Positions 34,389 to 43,354 of a stretch of 64,000 nt of DNA are shown in pieces; within the stretch, counting starts at the first letter, position 1, and every line of letters starts with the position of its first letter. Source of the stretch: Primorskyibacter sedentarius (GTDB lineage Bacteria; Pseudomonadota; Alphaproteobacteria; Rhodobacterales; Rhodobacteraceae); NCBI RefSeq assembly GCF_004342065.1, contig NZ_SLZU01000005.1:62001-126000 (forward strand), read 5' to 3'. A program made the position numbers and the translations under genes. The notes beneath the pieces were generated by a model, which made no database searches, had not been told where the DNA came from, and saw nothing but the letters and a program-made list of their open reading frames with translations.

Positions 34389-35576
34389 TTAATGTGCCTG
34401 AAACGCGATTGGCCACATGAAGTCCAGCGATTTGAAGCCTTGCCCGAGGTAATGGACGGTGCCGCTGCTATCGGCCTTGTTATAGCCCGGATGCAGCGCG
34501 CCCGTCGGAACGGAAAAGGGAAAAAACGCCTGCGTTTCCGGGTTGTAGGACGCCGTGGCGTGGCAGCCGTGGCAGCTCGCATCGAACCGCGTCCAGTAGC
34601 GCGGCTGCGCCGTGTTGGGGACGCCTGCGAAATCTTCCATGTCGGTATGGCCCAGAATCACGGGGATCGCGCCCTGCCCGTCCTGCGTAAAACGGATCTG
34701 CGTTCCATTGGGGGCGTAGGCCTCCAGTCCGAACCCACCTAGCGCGGCCTCGTCAAGAAGGCGCGCGATCTCATCGCTTGGCAAGGGCGCGCGCTGTGTG
34801 ATCAGCGTCTCGCGCACATGGGCTACACCGGTGTTGTCGTTGAACTCGAACGTCGTCCAGAACCAGCTTGGATCTTCTGAATAAAACACGTCTCCGGGGT
34901 TCTCCAGCGGCTTCATCTTCACCATGATATGCAACCCGCGCCACCAGTATTCTGCGCTCTCGAACGCGAAGGTCAGGGCGCCCTCCGGCACGGGGCTGCC
35001 GTCGGTAACTTGCAACCATGACGCCTTCAGCTCGATCGAACCGACGGGCATGTCGACGTAGTCGTTCCTGGTAAAGAATGCGGCCACGTCCATCTTTGTC
35101 GTCAGACCATTCTGACGGAGGTAATCATAGCTGATCCTGTTCCGGGTAACCTCCTCATTGGCGCCGTCCGGGTCGGCGGTCGCGATCCTTCCCGCCTCCA
35201 GATCCTTTTTCTCGGCACTGGGTCGCAATACGTTGCGTGGATCGGTCGAAAAGTCGAACGCTTTGGTGGTTCCAAACGTATCGGGATCGGTCGGCCACGC
35301 CATCCAGTTCGGCACCTTTCCGGTGTCGGACATGCCTTTGCCATCCGGGTCATCAATCAACTGATTGACCCGTGCGAAGAACATCCAGGCGAGTTTCTGA
35401 CGCTCTTCCAAAGAGCCATTGAACGCCATGTCGACGCAATCGGCAGCAAATGCCTCGTCAGATTTCTCTATCCACCCCTCGCCCGCGCATTCCGAATATG
35501 TACCTTGGCTGAATGCCGGGATTGCTGTGGCATACAGACCGAGAAACGGCAGCGCCAGCTTGGCGGGAATGGTCAT
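34389..35576 (-). CDS. Exported monoheme cytochrome c-like protein
   Basis: A 395-aa protein from the ATG at 35576, which has GGAGGAT upstream. Signal peptide MTIPAKLALPFLGLYATAI ends near AFSQ. The only heme-binding motif is CHGCH at residues 335-339, near the C-terminus; DFMWP near the end offers a possible Met ligand. The 300 residues before it (VGSIELKASWLQV, ESAEYWWRGLHIMVKMKP) have beta-rich character and no further CxxCH. This architecture is seen in uncharacterised cytochrome c family proteins. It is convergent with the nuclease gene, only 9 nt apart. Function unknown. Confidence 0.8.
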   Translation of the reverse strand: MTIPAKLALPFLGLYATAIPAFSQGTYSECAGEGWIEKSDEAFAADCVDMAFNGSLEERQKLAWMFFARVNQLIDDPDGKGMSDTGKVPNWMAWPTDPDTFGTTKAFDFSTDPRNVLRPSAEKKDLEAGRIATADPDGANEEVTRNRISYDYLRQNGLTTKMDVAAFFTRNDYVDMPVGSIELKASWLQVTDGSPVPEGALTFAFESAEYWWRGLHIMVKMKPLENPGDVFYSEDPSWFWTTFEFNDNTGVAHVRETLITQRAPLPSDEIARLLDEAALGGFGLEAYAPNGTQIRFTQDGQGAIPVILGHTDMEDFAGVPNTAQPRYWTRFDASCHGCHATASYNPETQAFFPFSVPTGALHPGYNKADSSGTVHYLGQGFKSLDFMWPIAFQAH

Positions 35577-35896
35577 GGGAAAGATCCTCCAGAGGTCAAA
35601 TTGATCGAATGAAATTCGGGAAACCACTGAAAGAGCACTGTCGGCAACGCTATGATGTGCCAGTTTATCGACGCTATCACGGCCACGTTACTCAATCAAC
35701 GGTTGTGTCTTCGCGGGCAGGCAAGATCTGGCTGTGCGTAGAGGGCGCTGCAACTCGGGAACCTTTCCCGCCGCCGCGCAGTTACCATCCGAACACCGGG
35801 ACGCAGACACGCGCCTGCGAAGTCCCGTCTTGGGCGTCGCATTCAGCGCGCAACACCCTCCCCCAATCTGGTCAGTCAAGGACCGAAGGAGCCGGA
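35577..35896. other. 320-nt divergent intergenic region
   Basis: This separates the cytochrome-like gene from the flavoprotein gene. The longer plus-strand frame that runs through it has no ribosome site and its translated sequence is not protein-like. No clear promoter box, repeat or RNA gene is seen; promoters for both genes must lie here. Confidence 0.5.
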
Positions 35897-37537
35897 ATGA
35901 AAAAGGCCGAAGGATCTCTGAGGATTGCGATTGTGGGGATGGGGCCGCGTGGGCTCGGCGCGCTCGAAGCGCTGAGGGCCCTGCGGTGTGAAGGCGATGC
36001 ACCGATCCGCGTGGATGTCTTTGACCCGTTCCCGGCCTCGGGTGCCGGCCCCAATTTTGACCCCGATGAAAGCCAGCTTTGCCTGCTGAATATCCCCCAT
36101 CGCGATATTTCCATCCGCCCGCCAGAATATTCACGAATTGGTAGCTTTGCCAATTGGTTGCCGCACGACCCTGATCCTGACGCCTTCCCGGCGCGCGCCG
36201 ATCTGGGGCGGTATCTGGAGGATCGCTATGAAGATCTGCGCGGGCAAGAGACCTATCGCCTGACCCGCCACGCCTGCCGCGTCGATGCCCTGAAGCGTGA
36301 CGGCGACGGTTGGCTGCTGCAAGTGTCCGACCAATGGCATGGCCCCTATGACGAGGTCTTGCTGACGCTTGGCCAGCCGAAGGTTTGCCCGGACGATCAA
36401 CTGGCCGAATGGCAGCAGCATGCCGACGGGTCCCGTGGCGTGCTTGCTCAGGCATATCCGGCCGCGCGGCTGGCAGAGGCCGCAGCGGAGTGGTCCGGGA
36501 AATCCATCGCGATCCGTGGGATGGGTTTGTCAGCTTTCGATGTTCTGCGCGTCCTGACATGCGCCCAGGGGGGGCGGTTCGAGAATGGCCGTTACATCCC
36601 GTCCGGGCGAGAGCCGGAACGGATTTACCCCTTCTCGCTGGATGGCAAGCCGCCTTTCCCCAAGCCCGCGACGCAAGAAATTGATGAAAGGTTCACCCCC
36701 ACAGAGGCGGAAACCAACGCCTTCACTGACGCTATGCCCAAGGCGGCAGAAGCCGACGTCACGACTGCCAAGCTGCTGATCAACACGGCCATCACACCGG
36801 TCGCGCTGCGGGTTCTCAGCGAACACGGCGCGGAGGCCAGCGCTGACCGGGTTCTTGACTGGCTGGAAACGGAATGGGACCAGCCCGGCGCGCAGGAAGA
36901 GGATGGTCCCCTCGACACCCTGCTGTCTGGAATGGCGTTGGCCGAGGCAAAGGCCCCACCCACGATCGGATACACGGTAGGCCAGCTCTGGCGCAAATGG
37001 CAGGATCAGATCCGGGCGGGTTATAACCCCGCGAAGACGCCACCGGACACCGCCAAGGCGCTTTTGGGGTTTGACGAGGGGCTGAAACGCTACTCTTACG
37101 GGCCGCCCCTGTCAGCCTCTCGTGAACTGCGGGCGCTGATCGAGGCCGGCCTTGTTGACCTTGCTTTGGCGACCGATCCCGAGATCGAAACTGTTTCGGA
37201 CGGGTGGGCGCTGAGCAAAGGGTACGCGTCTGCCACGGTTGGGGTCATGGTGGACGCGGTGCTGCCTTCTCCGGATCTGGGGGCCGTCCGCACGCCGCTT
37301 GTCTCGCAGCTCTTGGAAGAAGGACCGCTGACGCCCCTTGCAGAGGGGCTGTCGGCCGATACCGCCGCAGACGGGCGCATAATCGACACGCAAGGCCAGC
37401 CCGCCCACGGTCTGTGCCTTCTTGGGCGGCTCGCTTTGGGCAGCGTCGTGGCAGCGGATTCCCTTCACGACTGCTTTGGCGAGGCATCACGCAGGTGGGC
37501 GCGCGGCGTCCTTGACAGACAAACCAGCCACCCCTGA
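35897..37537 (+). CDS. FAD/NAD(P)-binding protein
   Basis: A 546-aa flavoprotein-like protein from the ATG at 35897 with GAAGGAG upstream. The dinucleotide-binding motif IAIVGMGPRGLGALEALRAL is at residues 9-28, followed by VDVFDPFPASGAGPNFD and LLNIPHRDISIRPP. A second Rossmann motif, SIAIRGMGLSAFDVLRVL, lies near residue 205. This arrangement matches the FAD-NAD(P)-binding family of pfam13454 type, related to hydroxylases and amine-oxidising enzymes. No signal peptide or membrane helix. Substrate unknown; whether it relates to either neighbouring conflict module is unclear. Confidence 0.85.
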   Translation: MKKAEGSLRIAIVGMGPRGLGALEALRALRCEGDAPIRVDVFDPFPASGAGPNFDPDESQLCLLNIPHRDISIRPPEYSRIGSFANWLPHDPDPDAFPARADLGRYLEDRYEDLRGQETYRLTRHACRVDALKRDGDGWLLQVSDQWHGPYDEVLLTLGQPKVCPDDQLAEWQQHADGSRGVLAQAYPAARLAEAAAEWSGKSIAIRGMGLSAFDVLRVLTCAQGGRFENGRYIPSGREPERIYPFSLDGKPPFPKPATQEIDERFTPTEAETNAFTDAMPKAAEADVTTAKLLINTAITPVALRVLSEHGAEASADRVLDWLETEWDQPGAQEEDGPLDTLLSGMALAEAKAPPTIGYTVGQLWRKWQDQIRAGYNPAKTPPDTAKALLGFDEGLKRYSYGPPLSASRELRALIEAGLVDLALATDPEIETVSDGWALSKGYASATVGVMVDAVLPSPDLGAVRTPLVSQLLEEGPLTPLAEGLSADTAADGRIIDTQGQPAHGLCLLGRLALGSVVAADSLHDCFGEASRRWARGVLDRQTSHP

Positions 37538-37551
37538 CGATCCACCAAGCC

Positions 37552-37574
37552 TTGCCGTGCTGACCGCACGGCAA
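37552..37574. terminator. Terminator-like hairpin after the flavoprotein gene
   Basis: TTGCCGTGC pairs perfectly with GCACGGCAA (9 bp) around the loop TGACC, 15 nt after the flavoprotein stop. No T-run follows. It separates this gene from the TIR-STAND module. Confidence 0.65.
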
Positions 37575-37744
37575 AGCCGGTTCTGCGGCGAGCCGTCCGC
37601 CCAAGGCAGGCCGCAGACTTCGCTGTCACATGATCCGCCCTGCCAAACCTACAAGCCTGCGTTGTTTTTTGCGCGGGGCTGGGGTATTATTACTTAGATT
37701 TATTAATTGTTTTGCGTCTGCTTAGAAGAAAATCGGATATCGTT

Positions 37745-39235
37745 ATGGTGGAAAGTGTTGTTTCCTCAACCTCGATCTTTGTCAGCTACTCTCACCGGGA
37801 TGCCAGGCATCGCCCGCGCTTCAATTCCAGCCGGATGGGAGAGTTGCTCGCCGACCTTAGATACGAGCTTGGCGCCGATGGCTCAGACAGCCCGTTTCAA
37901 CTGATCAAGGACACCGAAGGGGCATTGCGCACCGGCGACTGGATCGACGAAAAGATCGATCAGGAGATCGAAAGATCCGATATCGGCCTCGTGTTCCTGT
38001 CAGAGAATTACTGCCGCTCGACAAACTGCGAAAAGGAACTGCGCAAGTTTATCGAACTGGGCAAGAACTTGATCCTGGTGGAGCTGGATGACAGCTGGAC
38101 CACCTCTGATACCCATGCGATGGCCCCGTTGCGGGACAAGCTGAGGGGGCTTTTGTCGATCCGTTTCTGGACCGAAGAGGCAGGCAAGATCCTGCGCTAC
38201 GGCTACCCGTTGCCGCAGACCGCAACGGGGCATTCCCAAGAGGGATATCGCCAGCAATTACAACGCCTTGTCGACGACATTAAATCCATGTCCAAGACGC
38301 TGCCGCAGAAGGCCCCCACCCGCGCAAGACCGGCCGAGACGGCAAAGGATAGCAGCCTTGTGCAGATTGTTCTGGCGGCCTCTACCAGCGACACCAAAGA
38401 CGAAACCGACAGGCTGGAGCGTGTTTACCTTGATGCCGGCTTTGGCGTGACCCGGCTTGACCGCGTGGCCGATACGCTAAGCGCCGAGATCATCCGCGAA
38501 CATCTGGCGGCAGCGCATTTGTTCGTGCAGGTCATCGGTGCAATCCCCGGTCGGCGGATCGAGGATTGCGAGGGGCTACCCAGCAGCATCGCCCAACATC
38601 GCATTGCCAAGGACGCGGGGATCGAAACCGCGGTCTGGATGCCGCGCGGCTTTGATCTGGCCGAATGCGGCGAAAGCTATGCAGAGTTTCTGCGCACCGT
38701 CGTCAGCCACAGGTCCAGCTTCGAGGATTTCGAAACCTACAGCGTGAAGCTCGCGCGCAAGAAGGAAGAGACCATCCAGTCAGAGCTGCGCCGCGAGAAG
38801 ATCTACGAAGCCGTGCCCGGGGAGTTCCCGCCGCTTGTCTCCATCGATTCCGCGCAAGGGGATGCCGATCTGCGAGACAAGATCACTGCGGCGCTGCACA
38901 AACATGTGCTGGTCGACTATGTCGATTACAATGCAAGCATGGAAGCCTTGTCAGAGTCGGTGCGTGACAATGATGCGATTGTCCTTGTCTACGGCCAGAC
39001 CGCAGAGGGGCAGAAACGGGCGCGCGCGCATTTCCGGTTCTTCCGACGTTGGCGCAAGGCCGTCTGGAACGAGGAGCATCAGCGCTTCGAGATTGCCTTT
39101 GGCGATGCCGCGCCCAAGGACGCCACCCCCTGCCCCAGCGGCCCGGGCATCCATGTGATCCCGATCGACGCGGATATTGACGAGGTTTCGATGGGCGCCT
39201 TCCTGTCATCTTTAGGTGTGCAAGCCACACAATGA
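37745..39235 (+). CDS. TIR-domain protein with additional TIR-like domains
   Basis: A 496-aa cytosolic protein from the ATG at 37745; an in-frame TTG at 37712 would add 11 residues. TIR1 (residues 8-155) shows SIFVSYSHRDARHR, IKDTEGALRTGDWI, GLVFLSENY and CEKELRKF, where Glu98 is the candidate NADase glutamate. A second alpha/beta domain (about 204-300, SLVQIVLAASTSDT ... LFVQVIGAIPG) resembles the DUF4062/TIR-like class, and a third (about 363-490, AIVLVYGQTAEGQ) is similar. It overlaps the STAND-WD40 gene by 4 nt. An A+T-rich stretch at 37685-37712 (TATTATTACTTAGATTTATT) probably holds its promoter. NAD+ cleavage or scaffold function is inferred from TIR biology. Confidence 0.88.
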   Translation: MVESVVSSTSIFVSYSHRDARHRPRFNSSRMGELLADLRYELGADGSDSPFQLIKDTEGALRTGDWIDEKIDQEIERSDIGLVFLSENYCRSTNCEKELRKFIELGKNLILVELDDSWTTSDTHAMAPLRDKLRGLLSIRFWTEEAGKILRYGYPLPQTATGHSQEGYRQQLQRLVDDIKSMSKTLPQKAPTRARPAETAKDSSLVQIVLAASTSDTKDETDRLERVYLDAGFGVTRLDRVADTLSAEIIREHLAAAHLFVQVIGAIPGRRIEDCEGLPSSIAQHRIAKDAGIETAVWMPRGFDLAECGESYAEFLRTVVSHRSSFEDFETYSVKLARKKEETIQSELRREKIYEAVPGEFPPLVSIDSAQGDADLRDKITAALHKHVLVDYVDYNASMEALSESVRDNDAIVLVYGQTAEGQKRARAHFRFFRRWRKAVWNEEHQRFEIAFGDAAPKDATPCPSGPGIHVIPIDADIDEVSMGAFLSSLGVQATQ

Positions 39236-42200
39236 GCGAAACAATGGACCAGCCGACCGTCAGCCATACCCCCTATCCCGGCCTCCGTTCGTTTCTGCGA
39301 TCCGAATTCGACATCTTCTACGGGCGCGATGACCATGTGTCGGACATGCTCGACAAGCTGGCCGAGAACCAGTTTCTCTGCGTCACCGGCCCGTCCGGCT
39401 GCGGAAAATCCTCTCTGGCGCGGACGGGTCTGTTCAACGCGTTGGAGGCAGGATTTCTTGAGGGGCGCGGCTCTGACTGGATTTACTGCGATCTCTACCC
39501 CGAGACTGACCCGCTGGACCGGCTCGCCTCTTCCCTTGCTCAAGCCGTTGTCACGGGCGAAAGCGGCCGCGGGGCGCCCGAGCCTGACGCAGAACAATCC
39601 CCGGTCATTGAAGAGCTCAGAAACCTGTTTCTCAATCAGGTCAGGCGACGCTCCAGCAATCTGAACGAGGCTTTGGACGGGATCACCCTTCTGGAAGGTC
39701 GGCCCATCGTCATCCTTGTCGACCAGTTTGAGGAGATCTTTCGCTACGCCCAGGACGATCCGCACGAGGCCTCGCGCTTTGTCGATGTGCTCTTGAAAAC
39801 CACCGCCGCGCGGCGCGACGTCTATGTCGTGATAACAATCCGCACGGATGAGCTCGAAAAATGCTCGCGCTATTCCGGCCTGACGAGCGCGATCAATCAC
39901 AGCCAGTTTCTGACGCCAACGCTCGACCGGTTTCAGATGCAGGAGGCAATCGAGGGCCCTATTTCCCTCTTTGGGGGAACGATCGAGCCGGAGCTTTCGA
40001 TCTGGCTTTTGAACGGGTTGGAAGAACAACTGGACAAGCTGCCACTCATGCAGCACGCGCTGCGGCTGCTTTATATCGATGCGCGGCTGAGGCAACCCGA
40101 GGGGCCAATCAGCATTGGGCTGCCGGATTTCTTCCGGGCCTTCGACATAACCGAAGACATCAATCAGGCGCGGGGCGCGGGGCATGACGCGCTCCGCACC
40201 TCGTTGAGCCACCGGTTGGACAAGCTTTACAACAAGCTGAACCCCCGCGACCAAGAGATCGCCCGGGGCCTTTTCTGCGCCCTGACCACACTGAACAGCC
40301 GTGGCCGCGACATTCGCCGCCCGATCAAACTCGGCGCGGCGACAGAGACGCTGAACTGTGATTTCAAGCAGCTGGTTTCGGTAATCTCCGTTTTCAAGGA
40401 CGGCGCGGAAAGCTATCTGCGCATCGTGGGCGAACATGACGGCTTGGACCCGGATGACACTGTAGATGTGACCCATGAATGCGTGCTTCGACTGTGGCAA
40501 CCGCTGCGGGATACCTGGCTTCCCGAGGAAAGCAATTCTGCCTCCACCATCCGGTTTTTGGCACGGCTTGCCCATGACAGGGAGCAGACAGCGAAAAACG
40601 GGTTCTGGGAACGGGTGCTTGGCACGGGGCTGCTCCGGAAAAGCGCGCGCAAGCGGCATTCAGAGTGGTGGGCCGCGCAAAAGCCAAACGCGGCCTGGGC
40701 GTCGCGCCATCTTGGGAACCTGACTTGGAAGGATGGCGACCGGCAACTGAACCCGCGCGAGATTTTTGACAGGGTTGCGGCCTATGTCGACGACTCCAAA
40801 CGCCATGCGAGGGCCGAAAACTCGGTCTATGCCAGCGTGGCGGGGCTGGTGGTTGTTACCGGCATCTACGTGGCGGTAACGCTTACGCAGGCGCAGCTTG
40901 CCGCCGCCGAGGCAACCAGCCTTGCCGCGGAGCAGCGCGAGGAACTGGCGCTCTTGCGGGCGCAAGAGGCTGAGAAGCTGGCCAAGGAGGAACAGGACAA
41001 GGCATGGGAGACACGGCAGGTCGCGGCGCGACAAGCCTTGTCTGCGATACAGCCCACCACCTATGCCCAAAACCCGTTCGAGATTGCGGCGCGATCTGAA
41101 GAGGCTTTGGTTTCAGCGATAGAGGTCGATCTTGATCAGTCTTCGCTGGAAAACGGCCTCGAAAAGCTGCGCCAATCGCTGGACTATATCCACGAATTGC
41201 GCCGCTTTGAACATGGCAGCAGCCCTGACAGCGCGGTCTATGCGGCATCGTTTTACAACGATGGAGAGCAGATCGTCACGCTGTCACAGGGGCTGGACCT
41301 GACAATCTGGAACCGGTCCGATAACGCGGCCCCGGCGCGGGTCATTCCGCTTGAGGGCTTTCTCAGCCGCACCGACGGCGCGAAGGGGCGGTCCATGGCG
41401 GTGTCCCCGGATGGCAGCATCGCTGTTGGCACGCAGCGCGGCGGGGTCCTGTTGATCGCCGCGCCGGACAGTGCCGATGCCGCGATCATGGCGACCGAGC
41501 TTTATGCCGGCCCCACGGAATGGAAATTGGCCACGATGTCGAAACTGGCTTTCTCGCCCGACGGCCGCTATCTGATGGCCGGATCGCTGACGGGGCATAT
41601 CCATTTCTGGCGCAAACAGCCCTCTGGCGCGTGGGGCAACCACAGGATTTACAGCTCGCGGAGCCTCTCGGATCATTCGGGAAACGGGGCTGTCGATCTT
41701 GCAAACGGTCAGGAATACAGCCCGCCGTCCACCAGGATCTGGTCGGTCGCGTTTTCGCCCGACAGTTCTTTTGCCGCCTTTGCCCGTCAGGACGGCACCA
41801 TATGCCTGATGACGCCGGATGCGACCCAGATCACATGCTCTGAAGACGGGCATACCGATCCGGTCAAGGGGCTCGCCTTTTCGCCCGACGGGACCAAACT
41901 GGCCTCTGGCGGGAATGACGATTCCGTAAGGATATGGCATTTAGAACAAATAATTGTAGACCGTTCTTCACCCGATGATGAAACGGTGCTGCCATATCTT
42001 ACGCTGTCTCCCCTCGCCCTCTGGCAGGAATCCGACGTGTGGGATGTGGCTTTCAACCGGGATGGTGATCTGCTTGCAGTGACATCCTGGGACGGGTCCA
42101 CGTATCTTTACAAGACCGATCGCTGGCGGCCGATAAAGGTGCTGCGCGGGCACCAGCAATCCCCCAGAACGGTCGCATTCGCCTCTGACAGCAACGAAAT

Positions 42201-43326
42201 CCTGACAAGCGCTCTCGACAAGACCGCAAGGCTCTGGACCCCGTTCGCATCGCGCCTGTCGGATTACGCGCTGAGCGTGAAGCTGCTGAACGATGCGGCC
42301 AAGGTGGATTCCGTCGCGCTTGGTCCGTCAGGTGACTGGCTGGGCTACACGGATCGGACCTCTGTCTGGATCAAAGGGCGGGATCGCGATCCGAGCCGCG
42401 TGTACACGAATGGCGGCACGCGCTCTGACCCGCAGAATCTGGCCACCTCGCTGGCATCCGACATCATGATCGCATCCCTGCATGACCCGGCGGTGATCGT
42501 GTTTCGCAAATCCGGGCCGGACATGTGGGCCGAGCGGGAAATTCCCCTGACAGGCGAGGCCATTGCCTTTCAAATGAGGGGCCGGAGGATCGCTCTGTCC
42601 GATGATGGCGAACGGTTTGCCGTCCACGGCTCCGGTCCCGATGGAAGCTGGATCCTGATCTGCGCGACCGCCGCCGAAACCTGCGGGACGGCACAGGCGG
42701 AACATATCGCCAAGGTCCGCTTCCAAGCCGAGATCGCCACAAACCGCCCCGCTGGCCATGGATGCCGCAGGCCGGCCTTTCCCACCGCATTGGCCCTGTC
42801 GCCATCCGGTGACCGGCTTGCTGTCGGTGGAAGCGACTGCAATATCCGGATTTACGACATGGCCGAAAAGGCAACTGCCGGCACCCCGGACCATGTCTCG
42901 GAAGATCATGTCGGCAATATCACCGCGCTCGATTTCGCCTATGACGGCAGCTTTCTGGTCACTGGATCGGCCGATTGGCAGGGCAGCATCTGGTGGCCCA
43001 AGAGCGGGAATCGGGTTGTGCTGAAAGAGCACCGATCCAGCCTGAACGACGCCCGCGCCCTGCCCTCCGGCCAATTCGTGGCGACCGTGTCGAATGATGA
43101 GCATCTGATCATCTGGGACACGGACAGCGGCAAGGCGCTGGCCGATTATCAAAGCTTCACCTCAACGCTCAACGCGCTGGATGTGCAAGGCTCCGATCAT
43201 GGGGTCAAACTGGCCGTCGGAACGAATGGCGGGGATGTGGTTGTGCAGCAGTATTTCGAGACGCCGGGCGAGGCGTTGGGGTTCGCGCGCGCCACGCTGA
43301 ACGCGATTGCGGGGCCCGATAATTAG
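39232..43326 (+). CDS. nSTAND1-type NTPase with transmembrane helix and WD40 propellers
   Basis: A 1364-aa protein. The NTPase starts with YPGLRSFLRSEFDIFYGRDD, Walker A GPSGCGKSS (53-61) and Walker B PIVILVDQFEEIF near residue 160, followed by ITIRTDELEKC and a helical winged region ending in VTHECVLRLWQPLRDTW. One transmembrane segment (YASVAGLVVVTGIYVAVTL, about 532-550) and a charged coiled coil follow. From about residue 665 to the end there are at least eleven WD40-like repeats (for example KGLAFSPDGTKLASGGNDDSVRI, ALALSPSGDRLAVGG), enough for one to two propellers. The layout is like Apaf-1-type NOD-WD40 proteins. Partner of the overlapping TIR gene. Confidence 0.92.
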   Translation: MSETMDQPTVSHTPYPGLRSFLRSEFDIFYGRDDHVSDMLDKLAENQFLCVTGPSGCGKSSLARTGLFNALEAGFLEGRGSDWIYCDLYPETDPLDRLASSLAQAVVTGESGRGAPEPDAEQSPVIEELRNLFLNQVRRRSSNLNEALDGITLLEGRPIVILVDQFEEIFRYAQDDPHEASRFVDVLLKTTAARRDVYVVITIRTDELEKCSRYSGLTSAINHSQFLTPTLDRFQMQEAIEGPISLFGGTIEPELSIWLLNGLEEQLDKLPLMQHALRLLYIDARLRQPEGPISIGLPDFFRAFDITEDINQARGAGHDALRTSLSHRLDKLYNKLNPRDQEIARGLFCALTTLNSRGRDIRRPIKLGAATETLNCDFKQLVSVISVFKDGAESYLRIVGEHDGLDPDDTVDVTHECVLRLWQPLRDTWLPEESNSASTIRFLARLAHDREQTAKNGFWERVLGTGLLRKSARKRHSEWWAAQKPNAAWASRHLGNLTWKDGDRQLNPREIFDRVAAYVDDSKRHARAENSVYASVAGLVVVTGIYVAVTLTQAQLAAAEATSLAAEQREELALLRAQEAEKLAKEEQDKAWETRQVAARQALSAIQPTTYAQNPFEIAARSEEALVSAIEVDLDQSSLENGLEKLRQSLDYIHELRRFEHGSSPDSAVYAASFYNDGEQIVTLSQGLDLTIWNRSDNAAPARVIPLEGFLSRTDGAKGRSMAVSPDGSIAVGTQRGGVLLIAAPDSADAAIMATELYAGPTEWKLATMSKLAFSPDGRYLMAGSLTGHIHFWRKQPSGAWGNHRIYSSRSLSDHSGNGAVDLANGQEYSPPSTRIWSVAFSPDSSFAAFARQDGTICLMTPDATQITCSEDGHTDPVKGLAFSPDGTKLASGGNDDSVRIWHLEQIIVDRSSPDDETVLPYLTLSPLALWQESDVWDVAFNRDGDLLAVTSWDGSTYLYKTDRWRPIKVLRGHQQSPRTVAFASDSNEILTSALDKTARLWTPFASRLSDYALSVKLLNDAAKVDSVALGPSGDWLGYTDRTSVWIKGRDRDPSRVYTNGGTRSDPQNLATSLASDIMIASLHDPAVIVFRKSGPDMWAEREIPLTGEAIAFQMRGRRIALSDDGERFAVHGSGPDGSWILICATAAETCGTAQAEHIAKVRFQAEIATNRPAGHGCRRPAFPTALALSPSGDRLAVGGSDCNIRIYDMAEKATAGTPDHVSEDHVGNITALDFAYDGSFLVTGSADWQGSIWWPKSGNRVVLKEHRSSLNDARALPSGQFVATVSNDEHLIIWDTDSGKALADYQSFTSTLNALDVQGSDHGVKLAVGTNGGDVVVQQYFETPGEALGFARATLNAIAGPDN

Positions 43327-43354
43327 CACTGGCCCCGACAGGCGCCCCGCCCGT

